NCBI GenBank assembly: GCA_023414985.1
Contig: JAEZLY010000256.1
Span: forward strand, 1 to 5,914
DNA: 5,914 nucleotides
DNA from: Bacillota bacterium
GTDB lineage: Bacteria > Bacillota > Clostridia > Lachnospirales > Lachnospiraceae
Direction of reading: 5' to 3'
The translations under genes were made by a program, and so were the position numbers. The notes below the pieces were generated by a model. The model searched no databases. It saw nothing but the letters and a program-made list of their open reading frames with translations, and was not told where the DNA came from. Below are positions 1 through 4,766 of the stretch, piece after piece; the stretch's first letter is position 1, and every line of letters starts with the position of its first letter.

Positions 1-669
1 CTCTATGCCGAGGATTACATTGAGGATTTTGAAGATAAGCTTCCGGCTGGAGATCGTGTCTACCTTCTTGTGGATATGAGTAACCGTGTCGTATTCATGG
101 AAGGCTATGGAACTGCCGAAACCTACATCCATTCCAAAAGAATTGATTCCATTATCCAGGAGATTACACCAGATCTCTCCGGTGGAAATTATTATGACGC
201 ATTTTCTATCTACATTGAGCGTTCTGCCGGATATATGGGGGATGATTCAGAGATTAATACCGATCATGATTACAGTGCCGGTACACCTCAGAACAGCGAC
301 CCCAATGCACCCAATTATGACGAGACCTGGCCTGATAACTACGGAACAACTCAGAACACTGCTAAAGATCTCGCAACAAATATCTGGGTTCAGCTACTGG
401 CAGCTGTCGTCATCGGTATCATTACCGTGTCTGTCATGGCAATCCGCTCCGGTGGAAGGATGACCGCAGGAGGGTCCACTTATATGGATCAGAATCAATC
501 CGGACTCATCGGCCGCAGAGATGATTATATCCGCACCCAGGTCACCAGAGTCCCGAAGCCAAAGGACAATCCGAATAACCATGCCGGTGGCGGCTTCAAT
601 GCAGGAGGCTTCCGAGGCGGAGTATCCATGGGCGGACGTTCTCACAGCTCCGGCGGCGGTCATTTCTAG
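1..669 (+). CDS. TPM-domain membrane protein, YdjH-like (5' end outside window)
   Basis: The frame is open from base 1, so the N-terminus is missing; 222 residues are visible. The first ~85 match the second half of a TPM (TLP18.3/Psb32/MOLO-1) domain: a hydrophobic strand (VYLLVDM), a turn, VVFMEGYGTAE, then helices RIDSIIQEI and a GGNYYDAFSIYI segment. A polar Asp/Asn/Pro-rich linker follows, then one membrane segment at about visible residues 128-149 (WVQLLAAVVIGIITVSVMAI), then a basic stretch and a Gly/Ser-rich tail ending GGRSHSSGGGHF, a common ending in this family. Known of the family: TPM proteins are membrane-anchored and some have phosphatase activity; B. subtilis YdjH belongs to the YdjGHI complex that recruits PspA. 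The following SPFH/zinc-ribbon gene supports a YdjH-like role. That role is inferred; the TPM call is firm. The in-frame GTG at 70 lies inside the domain and is not the start. Confidence 0.88.
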   Translation, partial: LYAEDYIEDFEDKLPAGDRVYLLVDMSNRVVFMEGYGTAETYIHSKRIDSIIQEITPDLSGGNYYDAFSIYIERSAGYMGDDSEINTDHDYSAGTPQNSDPNAPNYDETWPDNYGTTQNTAKDLATNIWVQLLAAVVIGIITVSVMAIRSGGRMTAGGSTYMDQNQSGLIGRRDDYIRTQVTRVPKPKDNPNNHAGGGFNAGGFRGGVSMGGRSHSSGGGHF

Positions 670-717
670 TAGCCATCGTAATGAAATTCATTTATAATAA
701 AAAGTGTACGTGATCAA

Positions 718-770
718 GCGTAAGCAAGCTTACTTCTGCAAGCTTGCTTGCAGCATGCGAGCGGAGCAGT
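718..770. repeat. Imperfect palindrome, probable dispersed intergenic repeat
   Basis: Bases 720-731 pair with 740-751: twelve pairs, eleven Watson-Crick and one T.G, around an A/C mismatch, one C-G pair and a TTCT loop (734-737). Each arm carries GCAAGCTT or its complement. A GC-richer unit rich in GAGC/GGAGC follows (752-770). No T-tract follows on either strand close to the stem, so a simple intrinsic terminator is unlikely. The element lies between the two YdjH/YdjI-like genes and could act as an RNA-processing or transcript-stabilising hairpin, or be a REP-like dispersed repeat. The hairpin is seen directly; its dispersal in the genome is inferred from its composition. Confidence 0.5.
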
Positions 771-820
771 GTCAGAAAGAATTGGCATAAAAAAGTCTGA
801 CTTTATGTAGCATAAATTAT

Positions 821-826
821 GGAGGA
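821..826 (+). promoter_or_regulatory. Ribosome binding site that decides the SPFH gene start
   Basis: GGAGGA lies 7 nt before the ATG at 834. It overlaps an earlier in-frame ATG at 819, which has no purine-rich site of its own. The start at 834, giving MGLFSKQF, is therefore preferred. Confidence 0.85.
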
Positions 827-833
827 AAACAAT

Positions 834-1790
834 ATGGGCTTATTTTCTAAGCAATTTGCAAATGTAGTTGAATGGCAGGAATTTCGCGATGACATGATAT
901 TCTACAAATGGAGCAATGATGAGATTAAGAAGGGCAGCCGTCTTATTATCCGCCCCGGTCAGGATGCGGTATTTCTTTATAATGGTAAAATCGAAGGAAT
1001 CTTCAAGGATGAAGGGGATTACGATATTGAGTCCCAGATCATTCCCTTCCTTTCTACCTTAAAGGGCTTTAAATTCGGCTTCAACAGCGGAATCCGTGCT
1101 GAGGTATTATTCATTAACACGAAGGAGTTCCAGGTGAAATGGGGCACTCAGAATGCCATCAACATTCCGGTGCAGCAGCTTCCCGGCGGTATGCCGATTC
1201 GTGCATTCGGTACCTTTACCTTTAAGGTGTCTGATTATGTCAAACTGATTGATAAGATTGCCGGCGTAAAGCAAGCTTATCATGTAGAGGATGTTAGGCT
1301 TCGTATCGTGGCAATTCTTGACCAGCTTCTGATGAAATGGATCTCCAAGGAAGGCAAGGATATGTTCAATCTTCAGGCAAATTCCTTTGATATCTCAAAC
1401 GGAATTAAGACTGATCTTGATATGCAGCTTTTTGACTCGGGTCTTTCCATCACAGCCTTCAATATCATGAGCTTTACTTATCCGGAAGAAATCCAGGATA
1501 TGATTAATAAGACTGCTTCCCATACGATGGTTGGAGATCTTAACCGTTATCAGCAGATAGAATTGACAAATGGTATGGCTTCCGGCAAGATGAGCGGCGG
1601 TGGTGTCGCATCTGATATGGCCGGTATGATGATGGGAATGAACGCTGCCAATCAGATGATGAAGAATATGAACCAGCCTGGAGGCAATACAGCACCAACC
1701 GGTGGTGCGAAACCGAACTTCTGCCCGAATTGCGGTGCAAAGACCGAGGGCGCAAACTTCTGCCCGAACTGCGGCCAAAAACTAGCGTAA
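834..1790 (+). CDS. SPFH-domain protein with C-terminal zinc ribbon (YdjI-like, envelope stress)
   Basis: 318 residues from the ATG at 834. Residues ~25-235 form an SPFH/prohibitin-like domain of the YdjI ('virion core protein') type: KWSNDEIKKGSRLIIRPGQ near the front, an EVLFINTKEFQVKWGTQ core, and an AFNIMSFTYPEEIQDMI segment. A Gly/Met/Ser-rich flexible linker (~245-293) follows. The last 25 residues are a zinc ribbon with C297-x2-C300 and C310-x2-C313, both in the CPNCG context. There is no signal peptide or membrane segment, so it is a cytoplasmic scaffold probably held at the membrane by partners. Known of the family: B. subtilis YdjI is encoded beside YdjH and YdjG and together they recruit PspA. 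Its TPM-domain neighbour upstream, same strand, fits that arrangement, though the 164-bp gap holding a hairpin leaves co-transcription unproven. Its length is close to that of YdjI. No promoter of its own is convincing. Confidence 0.88.
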   Translation: MGLFSKQFANVVEWQEFRDDMIFYKWSNDEIKKGSRLIIRPGQDAVFLYNGKIEGIFKDEGDYDIESQIIPFLSTLKGFKFGFNSGIRAEVLFINTKEFQVKWGTQNAINIPVQQLPGGMPIRAFGTFTFKVSDYVKLIDKIAGVKQAYHVEDVRLRIVAILDQLLMKWISKEGKDMFNLQANSFDISNGIKTDLDMQLFDSGLSITAFNIMSFTYPEEIQDMINKTASHTMVGDLNRYQQIELTNGMASGKMSGGGVASDMAGMMMGMNAANQMMKNMNQPGGNTAPTGGAKPNFCPNCGAKTEGANFCPNCGQKLA

Positions 1791-1844
1791 TGAAATCGTA
1801 TTATGAAATAATAATCAAGTGGCATAGCTACAAAGACTGATAAT

Positions 1845-2020
1845 AAAAATTTAAGGTGAGAATGACAGGCATCCCATAATACACTGTTTGCCGAACAGAT
1901 TGCCTATTTTGTAAGTCAAGAGCAAACAAACTTTTTTGTTTGATTATGGCTTACAAAATGGCAGGATGTCCGGGAACCTGTGTGTGAGGGATGCCTGTTG
2001 TTCTTGCCTTAAATTTTTTT
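1845..2020 (+). ncRNA. Candidate structured non-coding RNA closed by a 31-bp helix
   Basis: Bases 1845-1875 pair without interruption with 1988-2018: 27 Watson-Crick pairs and four G.U pairs (1857/2006, 1858/2005, 1863/2000, 1864/1999). Inside, TACA 1880-1883 can pair with TGTG 1983-1986. Hairpin P2 pairs 1884-1888 with 1894-1898. A long hairpin P3 spans 1900-1964, with core helix 1906-1915/1950-1959 and tip CAAAC 1923-1927/GTTTG 1938-1942, broken mainly by one bulged T and two mismatches. The 3' arm ends in seven T residues (2014-2020), like an intrinsic terminator. A GATAAT box at 1839-1844 sits where a -10 would place the start near 1851, but no good -35 is visible. No convincing ORF fills the element. 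The rod with an asymmetric central bubble recalls 6S RNA; raiA-type RNA or an unclassified RNA are alternatives. A palindromic MITE is less likely given the G.U pattern. Identity not recognised. Confidence 0.55.
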
Positions 2021-2049
2021 CATAACTCTTGTTATTTATTTCATTTTTT

Positions 2050-2063
2050 CAAACAAATGTTTG
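2050..2063. promoter_or_regulatory. Operator-like dyad upstream of the nitroreductase
   Basis: CAAACA-AA-TGTTTG is a perfect 6-bp inverted repeat with a 2-bp centre. Its right half overlaps the proposed -35 hexamer at 2061-2066, a position that suits repression by a dimeric regulator. The regulator is unknown, and no regulator gene is visible in the window. Confidence 0.4.
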
Positions 2064-2089
2064 CATTATTTAGTACTATATGGTACAAT
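2061..2089 (+). promoter_or_regulatory. Probable sigma-A promoter of the nitroreductase gene
   Basis: The -35 is TTGCAT (2061-2066) and the -10 is TACAAT (2084-2089), with 17 bp between them. A TG one base before the -10 (2081-2082) gives an extended -10. Expected transcription start is near 2096, leaving a leader of about 30 nt before the ATG at 2125. The -10 is good; the -35 matches only its first three bases, which the extended -10 may offset. Confidence 0.55.
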
Positions 2090-2106
2090 ATAAGCAGCTC
2101 AATAAT

Positions 2107-2115
2107 AGAGGGGAG
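2107..2115 (+). promoter_or_regulatory. Ribosome binding site that decides the nitroreductase start
   Basis: AGAGGGGAG ends 9 nt before the ATG at 2125. The earlier in-frame ATG at 2080 lies at the proposed promoter's -10 region and lacks a ribosome binding site, so the 15-residue extension is rejected. Confidence 0.8.
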
Positions 2116-2124
2116 ATTAATATT

Positions 2125-2751
2125 ATGAATTTTTATGAGGTAATTAATGAAAGACATACCATTCGGGACTTTATGGACAAGGAAGTTGATACAGAGGTAA
2201 TTCACAGAATTATCGATGCCGGTCTGAAAGCTCCCACCAACGACCATATGAGAAGCTGGGAATTTGTCATCATCACCGATAAGGAGGAGAAGGCAAAGGT
2301 CATTAGTAAAATCCAAAAGAGCTATTCTAAAGAAGAGGTCATAAGCTTTCTCGACGATGCGAATATGACCGATGCCATTCAGAGAGATATGTACATGGAT
2401 GGAGTACCCAAACAGTATTCCATGCTTTATAACGGCGGCTGTCTGATCCTTCCTTTCTTCAAACAGGATCACCCTCTGCTCCAACCGGAGAAGATCAACT
2501 CACTGAACTGCTTCGCCTCCATCTGGTGCTGCATCGAGAATATCTTCTTAGCCACCACTGCAGAAGGCTTAGGTTCCGCCTTCCGGATTCCTGAACCCAA
2601 TGAGCTCACCTATTTAAAGGAGTATATCGGGTATCCGGATAACTATTACCTGCCTTGTTATATCTCAATCGGTTATCCTGCGGAAAATGCTGCCAAGCTG
2701 AAGCAGTATCATTTTGAACCAAAGGAAAGGATACATATTAACCGCTGGTAA
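2125..2751 (+). CDS. Nitroreductase-family protein (FMN-dependent oxidoreductase)
   Basis: 208 residues from the ATG at 2125, the usual size for the family. The N-terminal FMN-binding signature is R10-H-T-I-R14 (RHTIRDF), followed by the DAGLKAPTNDHMRSWEFVI segment (31-49), in which family members contact FMN phosphate and ribityl. EGLGSAFRIP (147-156) and ISIGYPAE (180-187) are the typical C-terminal motifs. Known of the family: homodimeric flavoproteins that pass electrons from NAD(P)H to nitro compounds, quinones, flavins or other acceptors. The substrate cannot be told here. No signal peptide or membrane segment is present, so it is cytoplasmic. It appears to be a single-gene transcript: its own promoter with an operator-like dyad lies upstream, and a convergent gene lies downstream. 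A detoxification or redox-stress role is plausible but inferred. Confidence 0.9.
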   Translation: MNFYEVINERHTIRDFMDKEVDTEVIHRIIDAGLKAPTNDHMRSWEFVIITDKEEKAKVISKIQKSYSKEEVISFLDDANMTDAIQRDMYMDGVPKQYSMLYNGGCLILPFFKQDHPLLQPEKINSLNCFASIWCCIENIFLATTAEGLGSAFRIPEPNELTYLKEYIGYPDNYYLPCYISIGYPAENAAKLKQYHFEPKERIHINRW

Positions 2752-2763
2752 ACCCAGAAACAG

Positions 2764-2804
2764 GATGCATTGATCATGAAGATTATACCGACATCAATGG
2801 CATC
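2764..2804 (+). terminator. Hairpin just after the nitroreductase, possible 3' end
   Basis: Bases 2764-2774 pair with 2793-2804: eleven Watson-Crick pairs with a single bulged G (2800) and an 18-nt loop. It starts 12 nt after the stop codon. The tail that follows (TTATTAAG) is only weakly T-rich, so termination would be inefficient; protection of the mRNA 3' end is an alternative. Confidence 0.35.
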
Positions 2805-2837
2805 TTATTAAGAAAATCTTCTGAAACTATTTTTTGC

Positions 2838-2899
2838 TTATATAAAATAAAAATAACCCTGGTCATAAAATCCCAACAGGAATTCACGACCAGGGTTAT
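2838..2899 (-). terminator. Intrinsic terminator of the phospho-sugar mutase gene
   Basis: Bases 2853-2864 (ATAACCCTGGTC) pair perfectly with 2888-2899, twelve pairs, and an inner TCC/GGA pair set (2871-2873/2879-2881) shortens the loop. Read on the - strand the stem is followed by TTTTATTTTATA, the expected T-rich tail, 35 nt after the mutase stop codon. The + strand side lacks a T-tract, so it mainly serves the - strand, although the stem would also slow read-through from the convergent nitroreductase. Confidence 0.75.
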
Positions 2900-2933
2900 A
2901 TCTATGTGTTTCGTATTTCAATAATATTACAGC

Positions 2934-4652
2934 TTATTCCACCAAAAATACCTTGTCATTCATCAGCTTCTTCAGCTTCGTATCTGCATCCTCCATGGAA
3001 GCACCCTTCACTCCGAAGTAGAACTTAATCTTCGGCTCAGTACCGGAAGGACGGATTGCGCACCAGGCATTGTCATTTAAGTCAAAATATAATACATCGG
3101 ATTTCGGAAGTCCGGTCGGAGTAACCTTTCCCGTCTCGAGATCAGTAATCGTATCCTTTTGGTAATCACGGAATTTCAGCACCTTGTAATCTCCCGCAGT
3201 CTTGGGAGGGTTCTTACGGTAGCTCTCCATGATCTCCTTAATTTTCTCCATACCCTCGATACCCTTTAACGTAACAGATACCAAATCCTCTTTGAAGTAA
3301 CCGTATTTCTGATAGATCTTGTTCATCTGCTCATAGAGAGATATTCCCTTGGATCGGTAGTAAGCTGCTGCCTCACATAAACACATAACAGCAACCACTG
3401 CGTCCTTATCTCTGGAATGGGTACCGACAAGGCAGCCGTAGCTCTCTTCATACCCGAATACATAAGTATTCGAGCCTGTTGCTTCAAACTGCTTAATCTG
3501 TTCACCGATATATTTGAAGCCGGTCAACACTTCTATGAGCTTCGCATGATAATGCTCTGCGATAAGATCTGAAATATTGCCTGTAACGATCGTTTTGATT
3601 AAGGCTGCATTCTTCGGAAGAATACCCTTCTCCGCCTTCTGGGAAAACTCATACTCTGCGATCAGGGCACCGGTCATATTACCGTTGAAGAGTACGAACT
3701 CACCGTGCTCATCCTTTACCATAATGCCCAGACGATCTGCATCCGGATCAGTTGCAAGAATCAGATCTGCACCTACTTCCTTCGCCAGTCTCTGTGCCAA
3801 TGTAAATACCTTCGGATCCTCCGGATTCGGATAGCCGACGGTCGTGAATTCAGAATCAGGAAGCTCCTGCTCCGGAACTACATAAACCTTGTCAAAGCCA
3901 AGCTCAGCAAGTATTCTTCTTACAGGAAGATTACCCGTACCGAGAAGCGGAGTATAGACAATCTTCATTTCCTTACTCTCAGCACTGATCGGATTCACAA
4001 CCAACTTCTTCAATTCAGCAATATATTGATCATCCATCTCTTTGCCGATGATCGTCAGTAAGCCCTTAGAAAGTGCTTCCTCCTTAGTCATCGTCTTTGC
4101 TGCTGCAAAATCCGTGATGGAATTCACCTCTTTGATGATCTCCTCATCCTTCGGATAAGTAATCTGCGCACCGTCCTCCCAATAGACCTTATAGCCGTTG
4201 TACTCGGCAGGATTATGGCTCGCTGTTATCACAATACCGGCCATACAGCCCAAGGTACGAAGTGCAAAGGACAGTTCCGGTGTAGGTCTCAGGCTTTCGA
4301 ATAGATAAGCATGGATACCGTTGGCTGCCAGGCATAATGCACTGTCCAGAGCGAATTCCGGAGACATCCTTCTGGAATCATAAGCAATCGCGGCACCCTT
4401 CTTCTCTCCACCCTGTTTCAGGATGGTATTCGCCAGTCCCTGCGTTGCTCTTCTGACTGTATATAAATTCATTCTGTTTACACCGGCACCAAGGATTCCC
4501 CTCAGTCCACCGGTCCCGAACTCAAGATCCTTAAAAAATCTTTCCTTGATTTCCGCATCGTTTTGCTTAAGCGCAGCCAATTCTCCCCTGGTTGCCTCAT
4601 CAAAGTATGGATTCGTTAACCATTCTTCATATCTTTTCCTGTAATCCATCAT
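2934..4652 (-). CDS. pgcA: Phospho-sugar mutase (phosphoglucomutase/phosphomannomutase, PgcA type)
   Basis: 572 residues, the normal size for the long PgcA/PGM2-like branch of the alpha-D-phosphohexomutase family. All four active-site elements are intact: the phosphoserine loop TASHNPAEYNG with S145, the metal-binding loop TDPDADR (D302, D304, D306), the sugar-binding loop GYEESYG (400-406) and the phosphate-binding loop RPSGTEPK (534-541). FGTGGLRG (45-52) is the typical N-terminal signature. The enzyme interconverts glucose-1-phosphate and glucose-6-phosphate, possibly also mannose phosphates, in the cytoplasm, linking glycolysis to UDP-glucose, cell-wall and glycolipid synthesis and to glycogen. 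Start: two adjacent ATGs at 4652 and 4649 follow an AGGGAG site by 6 and 9 nt; the first is used here. An upstream ATG at 4739 would add 29 non-conserved residues across the ribosome binding site and promoter. The gene has its own promoter candidate and terminator. Glucose versus mannose preference cannot be read from the motifs. Confidence 0.95.
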   Translation of the reverse strand: MMDYRKRYEEWLTNPYFDEATRGELAALKQNDAEIKERFFKDLEFGTGGLRGILGAGVNRMNLYTVRRATQGLANTILKQGGEKKGAAIAYDSRRMSPEFALDSALCLAANGIHAYLFESLRPTPELSFALRTLGCMAGIVITASHNPAEYNGYKVYWEDGAQITYPKDEEIIKEVNSITDFAAAKTMTKEEALSKGLLTIIGKEMDDQYIAELKKLVVNPISAESKEMKIVYTPLLGTGNLPVRRILAELGFDKVYVVPEQELPDSEFTTVGYPNPEDPKVFTLAQRLAKEVGADLILATDPDADRLGIMVKDEHGEFVLFNGNMTGALIAEYEFSQKAEKGILPKNAALIKTIVTGNISDLIAEHYHAKLIEVLTGFKYIGEQIKQFEATGSNTYVFGYEESYGCLVGTHSRDKDAVVAVMCLCEAAAYYRSKGISLYEQMNKIYQKYGYFKEDLVSVTLKGIEGMEKIKEIMESYRKNPPKTAGDYKVLKFRDYQKDTITDLETGKVTPTGLPKSDVLYFDLNDNAWCAIRPSGTEPKIKFYFGVKGASMEDADTKLKKLMNDKVFLVE

Positions 4653-4658
4653 GATACT

Positions 4659-4664
4659 CTCCCT
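4659..4664 (-). promoter_or_regulatory. Ribosome binding site of the phospho-sugar mutase
   Basis: AGGGAG on the - strand lies 6 nt before the first of two tandem ATG codons (4652) and 9 nt before the second (4649). This excludes the longer reading from 4739. Confidence 0.8.
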
Positions 4665-4675
4665 TTCTTCTACAA

Positions 4676-4690
4676 TACATATCATATGTA
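4676..4690. promoter_or_regulatory. 15-bp palindrome in the mutase leader
   Basis: TACATAT-C-ATATGTA is a perfect 7-bp inverted repeat around one base, 12 bp upstream of the ribosome binding site. Nearby AATACAT (4674-4680) and ATGTATT (4708-4714) form a second, overlapping 7-bp dyad. It could be an operator, but AT-rich dyads arise often by chance in such DNA. Confidence 0.3.
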
Positions 4691-4730
4691 AACAGATAAA
4701 AATTGTAATGTATTCAAAAATGTCTATATC

Positions 4731-4759
4731 ATGATACAATGGTTTTCAATCAAATGCAA
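4731..4759 (-). promoter_or_regulatory. Promoter candidate for the phospho-sugar mutase
   Basis: On the - strand TTGCAT (4754-4759) and TATCAT (4731-4736) are separated by 17 bp. The -10 matches 5 of 6 consensus bases and lies inside a TATCATGATA palindrome (4727-4736). The start would be near 4724, giving a leader of about 70 nt that contains the 4676-4690 palindrome. The -35 is the same hexamer as that proposed for the nitroreductase. The -35 begins 8 nt past the upstream gene's stop, so the mutase could be transcribed separately. Confidence 0.4.
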
Positions 4760-4766
4760 TCCTTTT

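Noticed and set aside
394..663. Open frame on the - strand inside the TPM gene
   Set aside because: It is antisense to well-supported TPM coding sequence, its product has no recognisable domain, and it arises from the Gly/Ser-rich tail codons.
771..801. Inverted repeat GTCAGA/TCTGAC upstream of the SPFH gene
   Set aside because: Six pairs around a 19-nt loop, with no adjoining T-tract or promoter; within chance expectation.
782..809. TTGGCA (782-787) as a -35 for a separate SPFH promoter
   Set aside because: Only poor -10 matches lie at 16-18 bp spacing (TATGTA, ATGTAG), and the better CATAAA is 23 bp away.
1264..1279. Internal near copy of the 718-732 repeat arm
   Set aside because: It lies in conserved SPFH coding sequence (AGVKQAYHV) and lacks the second arm, so it is not annotated as a repeat element.
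1395..1778. Overlapping - strand open frames inside the SPFH gene, rich in His, Ser and Arg
   Set aside because: Shadows of the Gly/Met-rich linker and zinc ribbon codons; no family resemblance and no ribosome binding site.
1845..2020. Reading the long inverted repeat as a MITE or insertion-sequence remnant
   Set aside because: No clear target-site duplication, no transposase fragment, and the G.U pattern favours RNA. A copy-number search could reopen this.
2041..2484. 147-codon frame on the - strand over the nitroreductase
   Set aside because: Fully antisense to a conserved enzyme and its promoter, with no recognisable domain.
3577..4061. Two + strand open frames antisense to the phospho-sugar mutase
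   Set aside because: The mutase frame keeps all catalytic motifs over this stretch; the antisense products are low-complexity and unrecognised.
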